64,000 nucleotides of DNA from Aspidiotus rigidus (lineage: Eukaryota; Arthropoda; Insecta; Hemiptera; Diaspididae), in assembly GCA_035079385.1 (NCBI GenBank), contig JAVHKY010000016.1:6185501-6249500 (forward strand). The letters run 5' to 3'. The translations under genes were made by a program, and so were the position numbers. A model generated the notes under the pieces. It saw only the letters and a program-made list of their open reading frames with translations, was not told the DNA's origin and did not search any database. This document shows positions 46,866 through 57,428 of this stretch, piece by piece. The first letter of the stretch is position 1, and every line of letters starts with the position of its first letter.

Positions 46866-47584
46866 TGTTTCTTCTTATATGACGTTCTCCCGATCGTAAG
46901 CGTAGGCTACGCACAATTTTCGACACAAAATACTGGAATAACGAAGTAGTACTCGTTTTGACAATGCACGCAAATCAGAGCGCGATGGAAACACGACTAT
47001 TGTTATTGATTGCGCATCACGAATATCATTTAAGTTTAGTTATTATAATAATAATATACCGACACACTTCACCTTCTTTATTATCAGATTATTCAAATCG
47101 TCGACCCCTCCTCAAGTGTATTCTTGAACCAGACAATTGTGCTTTGTAAATATCGCTTGCGAAAAGAACAGAAAATTCAGATTCACTGTGAACACCGAAC
47201 GTTTTTTCGATGAAAGCAATTGGGATGAATTCATCAAGGTCAAAACCAGTGATACTAAGCGCGCCGAAACAGTAGAATATTGACGATATTTCCTGTCGAC
47301 CACTTTGAGCTATTAGTACTGAAAATCTATTTCAATTTGAAAGAAAGAGATACGCATTAATTTAATCGAAGGGTATTTATCTTTGATCGGTTAATGCGAG
47401 GAGGGTTGAGGAGCAATATAAATTTCCACGATGAGTACCTAAATGAATATTAACCGATACCTATATCTAATACGAATGCGACAGCTGGATTCTCACGAGA
47501 AAAATAAGTATAACACGAAGAGGACTCTACCAGCATTATCATTTTACTTTTCTTTCGAGTATTACTTAACACAACTTCATAGAG
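46866..47584. other. Upstream region of the P450, no coding gene seen
   Basis: This should contain the P450 promoter and 5' UTR. I see no clear TATA box at the expected spacing. Open frames here are short and featureless. Confidence 0.4.
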
Positions 47585-47938
47585 CTATAAATTACTGTAA
47601 TTAGGAGACTGATTCCTCGATGTTGGATCCATCATCATGTTGATACGATGTTTATCCTTATGCCTATTATCTACTTTTATCTTACGCATCTTTTCTATCG
47701 TTACGTAGCGTCGTAATATCAGGGTCTTGTTCAGCCGGTAATTTACTGGCTTCTTCCATTTATCCGCATCCATGTATCTCTGTTTTTGATACTGATGGTC
47801 GTCGCTGTCTGTCGGCCCATATAGATACTGCATCACCATGGTCTTAATCCGATCTATTTGCTTCCCTTGCGGTTTCTCAATAACTGATACGTCACAAGAA
47901 CAGCCTTTTCGTACTTGACCTGTGCAATGACCAACCAT
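47585..47938 (-). CDS. Hypothetical 117-codon reading frame, possible terminal exon
   Basis: A minus-strand frame of 117 codons ends in TAA, with an in-frame stop just before its ATG. The N-terminal part has HCTGQVRKGCSCDVS with three closely spaced Cys. The rest is strongly basic (many Lys/Arg, His) with LRRYVTIEKMRKIKVDNRHK and no membrane segment. A good splice acceptor (TTGCACAG then GTCAAG) sits inside the first codons, so it could equally be a last exon whose upstream exons I cannot find before Nup93. I do not recognise a family. It lies 249 bases downstream of the Nup93 stop, on the same strand. Confidence 0.3.
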   Translation of the reverse strand: MVGHCTGQVRKGCSCDVSVIEKPQGKQIDRIKTMVMQYLYGPTDSDDHQYQKQRYMDADKWKKPVNYRLNKTLILRRYVTIEKMRKIKVDNRHKDKHRINMMMDPTSRNQSPNYSNL

Positions 47939-48151
47939 CTCTCATAACAAGTTAGGACATTCATCGAGGTTTCCTCTTGACCGTATTCTTCTTTGTTATT
48001 TCAATGCAGCTGAAACGAGATAACTCATTTACCTAGCAATGTCTGAATTTGGAAATTAGAGCAACACCTTCTTTCAAAAGATTATTATATTGAAACAGGA
48101 ACGTGTAATTCTTACAATTCTGAATGAATACTCGGAAAAAATTATGGAAAT

Positions 48152-48157
48152 TTTATT
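48152..48157 (-). promoter_or_regulatory. Polyadenylation signal for Nup93
   Basis: Minus-strand AATAAA lies about 30 bases after the Nup93 stop codon, implying a very short 3' UTR. Confidence 0.6.
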
Positions 48158-48186
48158 AGCATATTTTTCGAGTAAGAAATAGGTAA

Positions 48187-51100
48187 TTATCGTCGCATCA
48201 TGACTTCCATTTTTACTAAATTAGAGTAAATGACACTCATGAATTGAATAGGTAATCTGCCTGCGAATGATATAATTGCCTGAGCTTTTTCACGTATAGC
48301 ATCGAGCGCCTAAAAATTAAAACGATTGATGAGAAACTCGAAATACAATAAGAACTTGAACGTAAAATTGACTTACTCTGTTGGTCGATTCATCAATGAG
48401 GTTACTGGGTTTACCGCGTCTGCAAGAAATTCGTAAGTAATCAAACATCGACTTCAACGATGAGGAAGTTACGGTAAGTTCATTCAAATTATTACTTTAT
48501 ATTCGTATACTGATGACTCAATAACTGCATGTACGCGACCAATACACCTCCCAACACGTGCAATATTCGACAGTCGGCCGATTTGAATTCTTCCACTTTC
48601 ATTTCAACTTCCTCGCTGGATAAAGGAAGGAATTTTGATTGTTGTATTATCTGGAAACAGAACGGTAAAGAAACACAGTTGACAAACACGCATCGAATAT
48701 GATAAGCAAGCAACTCGGGATTTTACCGATAAGGCTGATTGTTCGTCTCTGTTTCTGAAGTAGGATAGGAATTTATACAAAAGATATAATGAATCGAAAA
48801 TAAATTTGGTATCGGCGTGTATCAGCAGCTTCGAATCATCAGTTCGTCTTAAAAACTGCTCAGCGTATTCGTACAGACTATTACGTATTTCTTCCGACTC
48901 TGGAGTAGACTTGGTGAGGTGACGACTCATCTGAGTACTCCATTCGAGCATCACTTTCTCGTAGTACTAAAAAACGTCACAAAAAAGATAGTTTATTAAC
49001 GAAAGCGTTCCACATTTCGTCACATTCTCAACCTCTATACTTACTCCACCAAGTTCATACAACTTGATAGCGTTGAAATAGTCTCCAGTTGATTCCTTGT
49101 GCAAAGCAACAAGATAGATCATATCTTCATCCTGAGAAAACATTTTAGCGGGTTGTAAAAACTTTCATTAAATAATCAGTGTGAAGACATTAAAAATTAA
49201 GATTCTACCTTCGAAATCGCGAACTGATCGTATAGTCCTTTAACCTTACATCCATCAGGTTCAAAATAACCGAGGACTTTGTCGTAATTCTCGTTTTTAT
49301 TCAAAAATTCGTATAATAGTTGAGTGAACATGGATCGTCTTTTACCCAACGGCATTTTATACTTAATATTTCTAAAAAAGAGTAACAATTCATCGGTAAT
49401 CGGCAAATAGAGTTTAAATCTCGACATTCAAAACTTATCATTGCAATGAAAAATACATTTACCTCGCGCAAAACAAATAGTTTATTGCAATCTCAACATC
49501 GGCATCCGGTAAAGTACTCACGTACGTTTTGATTATTGAACATAAATTAAGCGCGTGTTCCATACAGTTATCTTGCGTTACTGAAAAAATGCCAATTTCA
49601 GTATTACGTTTACAATATCTTATGAAAACCGAAAACTTCTGAACACTTACGAATTGGTCTACTGAGATTATCAGGAAGGACTAGAAGGCCAAGCTGATTC
49701 AAAGAGATAGCGATATGAACCGCATGAAATGCGTACTTGGAACTAGCATACAACGCGTCGATGGCTGCTTCAAATTGCCCAGTCAGGAACATCATTTGGA
49801 AATACATATGAGGATCCTCTAATTTTGAGAAACGCGAGAAACCTGCAATAACGGTAGATCAACGTATCACTAAGATGTTCAAATAAATAAGTGAATGAAA
49901 AATAAATACGCACTGTATTCGTCACGAATTTGCGATTGCAGTTGTTCGTAAGTTAGACGATTAGATTGGCCAGAAGTCGGTTTCTTGACTTGACATAACT
50001 TAAGCCATAAATAATCATCGGCTGTTTTAATTACCTCCGGATGCTTCTCATTCGGATCGCAACCACCAAGAGCACAATAGACAATCCTATGAAAAAAAAA
50101 TTATACATTTTATTCATCTTCATAAGTCACATTTCAATACGTAAATCTTCAATTCGAAATTTCATAACTTGCCTCTTGAAAGGATCCGGCGTATTTCTAA
50201 CCAACCGTTTATAATCCAACAAAAATTCTTTTTCAGTCTCGGGTGCTACGCAACGCGATGAATTATTTTTAATTTCGTAGATTATATCTAATACACCTCT
50301 GAAATCGCTCCTATAAATTATTCTTGTTTAAACATCTTGAAATATGAAACGAAGTTTACTACATCACGGAACGCCAATTATACCAACCCTATCTGTCCAA
50401 CACAATGTGCGGCTGCATCCAAATCACCACATCTGAGACAGTAATAAATGACTGGCCAAAAAGGAAGACCATCAACGAATACTTGCTCCATACCCAAGTA
50501 TTCCGATAAGTTGCTAACTTTCACAAAACTGCGTACAAGGGAGTAGGTACCAGGTTCACCTCCTCTGCATGCTTTCAACATATGGCTGGAAACAACTGTC
50601 TCCATGAAACTTTTGTACCTAAAGTTTAAAAGTGAAGTCTTTAATTTTTGCTGCGTAAAATTTGAAAGAAATAAAAAATACTGTTCTTACCTTTCTTCTA
50701 GGTACGTTCTCGCTGAGAGAATCAAAATATCTTGTACTGCAGGACTTGTTCGCTTGACTGTCTCTTGCGAATCAATGGAATGCGGTACGTCTTTCACAAT
50801 AGATGTGATTCTCCATAATTCTGACACTTTCTGTCGAGATTACGCAGTGAAATTAGCGAGAATTATAGAAAAAACTTCTCATGATATTTCTAAACAACTT
50901 ACTTGATCATGGGATGGAATTACTGATTTGAACCTCGTTAATAAGTCTACACGAGGTTTACCGTTTAGTACTTCTTTGTTGTATTCAATTAATGCTTCGG
51001 CATACGCTATTTGATATTGATCCAAATTTCCCGCAGAACTGAGGTATAATTCTTTTAAAGGGTAAACCTGTCAATTATTCGCGATTAAGATTTGTTCTAG

Positions 51101-51764
51101 AAGCCAATTATCATATGTATCAAGAGTCTCCCTCACTTTTCGAGCCAGAGCAGTTTCTGGGTCTAATTCAGCGAGCCCGTGTAAACTGTTTAGAAACTCA
51201 GACGTTCGCATCTGCGCTACTTTCTTCATTTCCATGTAAGCACGTTTCTGATACCTTGTCTCGAACTGAAAAAATGTGCACTTTTCGATAATAATCAGTG
51301 ATATTCAACAGTCACCTCTACAAAATGAATCCTCACCGTTTCGCTAGTGTGTTCTACAATTTCTAAAATCGAATTCTCCAGTTCATTTTTCAAAAACGAA
51401 TTTATGTTCGTAACCGGAGTTGGATCAAGAGGTTGCAATGAACGACGAGTTGTAATACGTTCCAACTTCTGAGATAAGTGTGGCAGATCGATGCCTCTCA
51501 TCGACAATAAGAGATTCCTGGATTGAGAAATTTCATCAATTTCAAAAGGAAGAAGAAGTATTGGGACTGATTATTGAAAACAACAACTTACGCTTGTTCA
51601 TCTTTCAAAGTTTCACTCGCTAATCGAGCCCACAACTCATCAGTAGCATCGGAAACCTGCTTCAAAGTTCTATCGATTTTCGGTAATTCGCCCACATTTT
51701 CTTCAGGATTCAAAGCTAGTTGTTCCGCGTTGATAAGAAGATTGCTCAAATCGGTTTCTTCCAT
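48187..51764 (-). CDS. Nup93: Nucleoporin Nup93 (Nic96 family), 16 coding exons, 812 aa
   Basis: Exons: 51764-51592, 51517-51337, 51265-51137, 51067-50903, 50830-50691, 50618-50388, 50298-50173, 50086-49914, 49842-49651, 49580-49463, 49371-49209, 49131-49045, 48966-48727, 48650-48496, 48419-48377, 48309-48187. Phases agree throughout; 2439 nt in total, matching the usual 810-820 aa. Nup93 is a structural subunit of the inner ring of the nuclear pore, linking Nup205/188 and the Nup62 channel complex. The N-terminus (METDLSNLL-like, MEETDLSNLLINAEQLAL) and AETALARKV-type region are followed by the alpha-solenoid: LPFWPVIYYCLRCGDLDAA, RNTPDPFKR, CDPNEKHPEV with DDYLWLKLCQV, and FLTGQFEAAIDAL. 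Intron 7 starts with GC (GCAAGT). The donor of exon 6 (GTTGGT) is weak and chosen by phase. Confidence 0.95.
50086..50172 (-). other. GC-AG intron in Nup93
   Basis: Exon 7 ends TTCAAGAG and is followed by GCAAGT. The next exon starts after TTTCATAG. The joined frame reads through the conserved PFKR-IVYC block, so the GC donor is needed. GC-AG introns are a minor class handled by the major spliceosome. The first base listed belongs to exon 8. Confidence 0.75.
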
Positions 51765-52271
51765 TTTTCAAAAGGATGAAATCTGTGAATGTTTAAAACA
51801 ATGTGACATTAGAATATTTTCTAGACTAATGTCGTATACTTCGGTAATCATGCTCCACTGAATTTCGTGTCGTAATTTACCTAGTTGCATCAATGATTCT
51901 TCATACGTAAGCAGCAAACCGGAGAACAGTTGCGAGCAATTAAAGATTCCTTACAAGTTATAACTGTATACGGTGACCAGTGTTTGACTACTGGTTCTAG
52001 AAAATAAAAGAGCGATTCACCTTCAAACTTCTTGAACATGAACTTGATCAGCAGGAGTTTCTTCAGAAAATCACATATCTTCACAAAAAGTTAGAAGTTC
52101 ATTCATTTAACAAGGCAACTACCACTCGACCAGCCGGAAAACAGCGCCAGTCAAAAACAATCATCATTCACCCAATGATCCAAGAAAAACACGAACAGAT
52201 GTGGGACGGGCCGACGGCGGACGTCATTTTGGCGGGGCAACATTGAATAATTACTTAATTGATCGATAGAG

Positions 52272-52298
52272 AGCGCTAAAAATGTTTCTTTTAGCGCT
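52272..52298. repeat. Small hairpin next to the long one
   Basis: AGCGCTAAAA (52272-52281) and TTTTAGCGCT (52289-52298) are exact reverse complements with a 7-base loop, nine bases upstream of the next hairpin's outer arm. Confidence 0.6.
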
Positions 52299-52306
52299 TC
52301 TATATC

Positions 52307-52395
52307 ATAATTGAGGAGGTATCTGTAAAAAGGGCCTCCGTTCAATGTATTTCTCATGGAACGGAGGCCCTTTTTACAGATACCTCCACAATTAT
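52307..52395. repeat. 37-bp near-perfect hairpin upstream of Nup93
   Basis: The core arms 52315-52343 and 52359-52387 are exact reverse complements (29 bp) with a 15-base loop. A single mismatch followed by seven more pairs extends them to 52307 and 52395. The arm contains AAAAAGGGCCTCCGTTC. The size is close to a precursor-microRNA stem-loop, but the perfect pairing is also typical of a small MITE or hairpin RNA. Confidence 0.8.
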
Positions 52396-53625
52396 CACGG
52401 AAAAAGCCGTTTTTCGGAGGGCAAAGGTTCTCATCACCTCATACTCAAAGCAAAACTCAAAAGATTATATTCTAATGATAATTCCTGCTGGGCACATTAA
52501 TTTTACTTACTCAATTCTCCATAGTAAGACGGGATAAAATGAAAATGATTTTTTTTTTGCCAATACATTTACACGGTTCATTCTATAGTTCCGGTTTGAA
52601 ATTCCACAAATTCGGTGATTACTGACTTCGACTAGAGTACCTACAGAAGGTCCTCAGTTGCAGGTTGCGGGCTATGTGTAACTGTATAAAAACTTTTGCG
52701 GTGTAGCGATCATTCCTGGAAGATGATCGCAAAAACGATTTCTTCATCATACATCGTACTAACCATTGAGGCAAATTTTTTGTTTTCCCCATCACTCGCG
52801 AAAAGTTCGTCAAGATTTGTGTGCATATTTACTTTTGTAGCGTGGTTCCATCGAGACTCAAGAACGTTGTCAATTCGTCATCTAAATTTTCTTCCCTGTT
52901 ACTCAATTGCTCGACGTAAATGACTCAATCAGATGAAAATAATTTCTTCTATTTTTTTGTTATCGCCTAAAGTATCGAGACTATCAATGCTACTTTTCAC
53001 GATACCTTAATTCTTGAAAACTGGAAAGGTGCTTATAGTCCTCAGTTGGATGTCTGATGTTTTCAGTTTTTACAAGAAATGGAATAATAAAATTTTTAGA
53101 AAAAACGATACTAAGTAAATTATTTTAAGATACGAAAAAGCATAATATTTTTTACCGATTGCAGTGCGTACATCTGTTATAAAGTTTTAAATTCTAAAAT
53201 TATCACAGATTTGTTTCCTTCAATTTTTCCATTCTAATCATTCTACAGAATAAATGCTAGCTCAACATTTTTGGAGGAACAGAATAAGTGTGATCTAAAA
53301 AAACTAATGGTCCCAAACTTAAGATGTTAACTGCTCAACAGCTTCCATGAGAAATATACTCATAATTCTTCTGAATTTTGTTTTATTCCTCAGCTTCAAT
53401 TTTCAACGTTTATTACCTTTGGTTCGCTCATCTAAAATCGTATCGTTTCTACTCACTTTTTCACAATTTTGAAATCATTTCGCACACCTTCATAGCTCAA
53501 GTACTAAATATTATTCAATAATAGTCCTTCAAATTTTCTGACAAAAATATTTACAGTTTTGAAAATTTTCTCGCTAACACAATATTTTATCACAGATGAT
53601 CGAGATACAATAGTGATACTTTACA

Positions 53626-55354
53626 CTACATTAATTTATTGTATCCAATTCCCATACAAGTAACCACGACTTTATTCAATAAATGTTGTTTTTCGCTATC
53701 TGAATCTCTGTACGGTTCTAGTTTGAAAGTAACTCCGAAAAATTCTCTAATGTGCCGTAGGAACTGAACTCTGTAAATTGAGGAAATTGGATAGTGAACA
53801 AAACAAGAGTAGAGTTATATCTGACAGATAATTATGCACGTAAATATCGAAGAAAAAACTCACGTATATGGAGATAAAGGACCGAATAAACATTGAGATA
53901 AGTCTTTAGATTGAAGAACCATATAAACGCACGCAATACTTTGAAACGAAGAATCAACACAACCTCCGCGACATATTTCTTCCAGCATTGTGAAGGCTAT
54001 TTTTTCGGCTAGATCTTCTGGAACAGTTCTATTACCGTATCCAGGGGTGGAAACAGCATCTGTTGTAAGCGTCACCCCCGTTGTGCTTTCAGAAACTATA
54101 CAAGCTCCAAAACCTGCGAGGAATTCATCAATTACCATTGGATTATTTGCGATTATAATCAGAGGTAAGTTTTTAAAACTCTTCGTTATGATCATTATGA
54201 TTCAAATTTTGAGTCGAGCAAATTTCTTTTAACGACGGCCTCGTTCTAGTCATCAAAACTCAATGAAGTGAAGCTAGGGTTCAATCAAAGTTACTAAAAT
54301 ACAATTTTTTTATTTAAGCTATCATACCAGGACTCTTTCCAGCTCGTTGACCAGTTACGTGGTCAACACTCAAATAGACATCATGAACGAATTTTAAGAA
54401 TATGCCTTTCGATTTCTCTACTATGCGATTCGATAGGGACGGTGAGACTCTGAGAGAGAATACAGTGCCTCGAATTCTCTTAATTTGGCCGCAATCTAGA
54501 AACTGAAAACAGAAAAACATTGCAGAAAACTATGGGTTGTAATCGTACAACGAATGAATCCAAAAATATTACCTGAACAGGCTTCAACTGTTTTATATTC
54601 GGGCAATTAAATACTATTTCTCCTCCGCCGTTCGGTTCTACTGCTCTTTTCTTAATTATTATATCAACATCATCTCCAATGAATATGAATTTCTTCAATA
54701 TGGGAATAGCCGCGTATTTAAATGCATCTACTGAAGGATCTTTCTGTATAATTAAAACAGGGAAAGAAAAAATCATCAAGGAAAAATATATGAACCGGTT
54801 ACTAAATCCGTCTTTTATCCGCATATGCGACAGTGTTACTTCACTGAGATCTAAAAATCGGTATCTCTGCGCAAACTAAGTTCCCTTTACAATAGTCGAA
54901 ATTTAAGAACTAACTTCGTTATTCGTAACTCCTCGTAGAGTGATTTTGAGACCTTTCTTGAAGAATGGAGCGAACATAAACAACATTTCCAAATAGTAAC
55001 CAATTCCGCGTTCTTTACAGCATTCATGATCGATTATACCACCAGTAAGTAAGCCTGGTTGAAAGACAATCCGAGTTCCTATTTCATTCACATCCAAAGT
55101 CATTCCATTCGTCAATTTATCGACTAGACGAAGTAAGTTTACTTCGTACTCTGAAATAGAAAGATATTATGATGAAGTTTTGACAAAATTAAGTAATACT
55201 CAAACGTGAATTTACTACCTCTCAAGCCGGGTTCATCAAATTCAGCCCTGATATCGTCGATTTCAATTGCTTTTCCGCTCAGAACTGATAGCGCGATACG
55301 TTGACGAAAATAGTTACTTCCTCGAAAAGTTAGTCGATTGTTCTTTCCTTTCAT
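53626..55354 (-). CDS. RCL1: RNA 3'-terminal phosphate cyclase-like protein RCL1, 6 exons, 370 aa
   Basis: Exons: 55354-55219, 55150-54915, 54743-54573, 54502-54328, 54113-53864, 53770-53626, with consistent phases; 1113 nt in total, close to the usual 370-375 aa. RCL1 is a nucleolar U3/small-subunit processome factor that works with the GTPase Bms1 in 18S rRNA maturation. It resembles RNA cyclases but lacks cyclase activity. Signatures: MKGKNNRLTFRGSNYFRQR; GLLTGGIIDHEC; GIGYYLEMLFMFAPFF; DPSVDAFKYAAIPILKKF; NGGGEIVFNCP; IKRIRGTVFSLRVSP; CRGGCVDSSFQSIAC; PLSPYT. Start chosen at 55354 (AGCACC before ATG); an upstream in-frame TTG at 55381 is not a likely start. The exon 2 donor is GTTAGT. Confidence 0.95.
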
Positions 55355-56366
55355 GGTGCTGAAAAGCTTCCCTTCACTCAAATCATCAGAGCTTACCGGC
55401 CGTTAAGTTATTAAAGTTGAGTAACCGTCTTTCGATTGCATTATCAACATTCAACAATCGTGATACTGATTATGATAAAACCACGTGGTTCTATGGTGGT
55501 CCCTAGTTCCCACTTCCCTCGTTCCCCGTTCCCAAAGCTACGTTCGGTCTACTAAATTGCTTCTGTCTGGTGTCTGCTACCATGAATCACGATCGTTAGG
55601 GTTTCGAAGGGTACGGGCTTTATTGTACCGTGGGTACGGGCTCATTTACTTGAGGCCCAAACTACAGTATCAATTTTATTGAGAGCATCAACCTTCCAAA
55701 GACAGTAGGCTACGTTTCCTTTTAATTTTGTTTATGTGGATTGGAATTTAATTTCATCCTGAAATCCTTGACTGTTCGAGAGAATTAGGACACATATGAT
55801 GGGTACCGAGATAACCTTATCCTCTTATTCCATGTTATCCCTACCAAATCATACTTTCTTTTTTGAAGAATAACGATTAACTCACCCTATAAAAATTATT
55901 TTTTGTAGGCTACAAATAATTTATATTCCGATCTAAATCACGAAAAAATTTCACCGCGTCCGCTACAACTGTATAAATCTTAAACTCGTGTTCTATATCT
56001 TTATAATTTTAATAAAGTTTTGAAAGTAGAGAAATTATTTCCGAGTTTTTCATGGGTAACAGTCATCATTCATGAAAAATTTTAAATGCTTTTCAGGAAT
56101 CAGCCCATCCGCTTTCTTTCTTTTTCGTATGAAAGACTGTGATACCGGTAATTCTTCAAAGATCAATTCTATTTTACTAGTTCAGATTTCTTACTCATCT
56201 CTTCAACTTTCGTAGATATTAATTAACTGCAAACATGTCAATCTGAATCAATAAGATCGTATTAGAAAGGAAACTGCGTATACGTTGACGAATTATGCAA
56301 GGTTAGTGAAGAAGCGAAAGTCAAGCTGACACAGGAAGCAATCCACACGACCGAAAAGAATCTTCA
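55355..56366. other. Upstream region of RCL1, possible bidirectional spacing
   Basis: About 1 kb separates RCL1 from a hypothetical plus-strand frame. No motif beyond AT-rich DNA is recognised. The frame at 55485-55682 is featureless. Confidence 0.4.
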
Positions 56367-56945
56367 ATGGTTCTAAATGAGACGATATCTCGTATAAGAG
56401 AGATACAAGCCGAAATTCAGCAGCTGCCGGAACAAGTGGATAAGACCGATAAACTTCTGAACGTTGTTGATTCATCTGTGACTGCTGAAATAGCAGTCGG
56501 TAGGATACTTTGTCATATTAATGCAAAATTATCGACTTACGCTGAAGTAAGTAGATATGACATCTTTCAAAGTTGGTTTGATTTAGAACTTGACGATTAA
56601 TCTGTAGGTAGAACAAACATCGGTGTTCAAACGATATCTTTGATAAAGTGTATTGAAGCATGTGATTATCTCAACATCAGATTCAAAATCATCACAAGGT
56701 AGGTTTAGATTTTTTATTTCTTTTTCAATAATTCTTGATAAAGCGCTTAAATGAACAATAATATTCACTATGAATTTAGTAAGTATTTTATTCTGTTATC
56801 TTCAGGTAAATGTCAAATTTTATCTGATAAGGGGTCCATCAATGATTTATATTTTGGTCTTAATCTTGCAACTGGATCTTTAAAATATGGCGGTATAATA
56901 TTTTTGAAATCAAATTCATTTAATCCAACAAAAGAACCTTCATAG
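56367..56945 (+). CDS. Hypothetical small protein, three putative exons, about 146 aa
   Basis: Putative exons: 56367-56550, 56608-56698, 56780-56945. Splice sites are GT-AG, phases agree (1, 2) and the stop is TAG at 56943. Exon 1 encodes an amphipathic, coiled-coil-like segment (RIREIQAEIQQLPEQVDK, then a leucine-rich stretch). Exon 3 has glycine-rich NLATGSLKYGG. I do not recognise a family. Weak points: the exon 1 donor used (GTAGAT) is poorer than a GTAAGT four bases upstream, which would lead to a stop, and exon 2 has no motif. The gene would be head-to-head with RCL1. It may be spurious. Confidence 0.3.
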
Positions 56946-57295
56946 ACCTCCATTTATATTGAATAAATTTTTAAAAAAAGAAAAGTTGCTTGAAAGTGGT
57001 TGGATGAGAACAATTAATTGACCAAGAAAATCTGGTCACATTTTTTGGCAAAATAAAAGTGTTGAGCGTACTGAAAATTGATTTGTAAAAGTGAAGTATT
57101 TTTTGTATTTTTAAAAGTAAAGAAAATTGAATGAAAAGTTCAGAAATCTATAACATCCTAGAAAACTTGAGTAATTTTGTGAATTGATTAAAAGTGCTGA
57201 AATATGAGTGAAAAAGTAAAAAATTTGACAGCTTGTAGCTCATAAATAGGAACTTGAGGATCGATGAAAAGTGAAGAAAAAATGAGTAAAAAAGT
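56946..57295. other. AT-rich non-coding stretch
   Basis: No frame or structure recognised; many AAAAGTG/GAAAA-type words, probably decayed simple repeat. Confidence 0.35.
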
Positions 57296-57428
57296 GAGAA
57301 ATCCATAACTGTCTTAGAAATCCAGAACTGTCTTAGAAATCCAGAACTATCTTAGAAATCCAGAACTGTCCTAGAAATCTAGAACTGTCCTAGAAATCCA
57401 GAAATGTCTTAGAAATCCAGAACTGTCT
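57296..57428. repeat. 19-bp tandem repeat, six full units
   Basis: Unit AACTGTCTTAGAAATCCAG is repeated every 19 bases from 57307 to 57420 with a few substitutions (ATC for GTC, CCTAG for CTTAG, CTAG for CCAG), plus partial units at both sides. No spacers separate the units, so this is not a CRISPR-type array. Confidence 0.9.

Larger units (their letters stand above)
51765..53625. other. Intergenic region between Nup93 and RCL1
   Basis: This includes the Nup93 5' UTR/promoter and the RCL1 3' flank. Open frames (51890-52084, 52619-52813 and others) have no family motif. Two adjacent hairpins at 52272-52395 are the only structured elements seen. Confidence 0.45.

Noticed and set aside
55139..55381. 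Alternative RCL1 start at 55381
   Set aside because: The first codon there is TTG; the ATG at 55354 has a good context and gives the expected N-terminus.
57296..57428. CRISPR-like regular repeat spacing
   Set aside because: Units are directly abutting without spacers and the DNA is eukaryotic; an ordinary tandem repeat.
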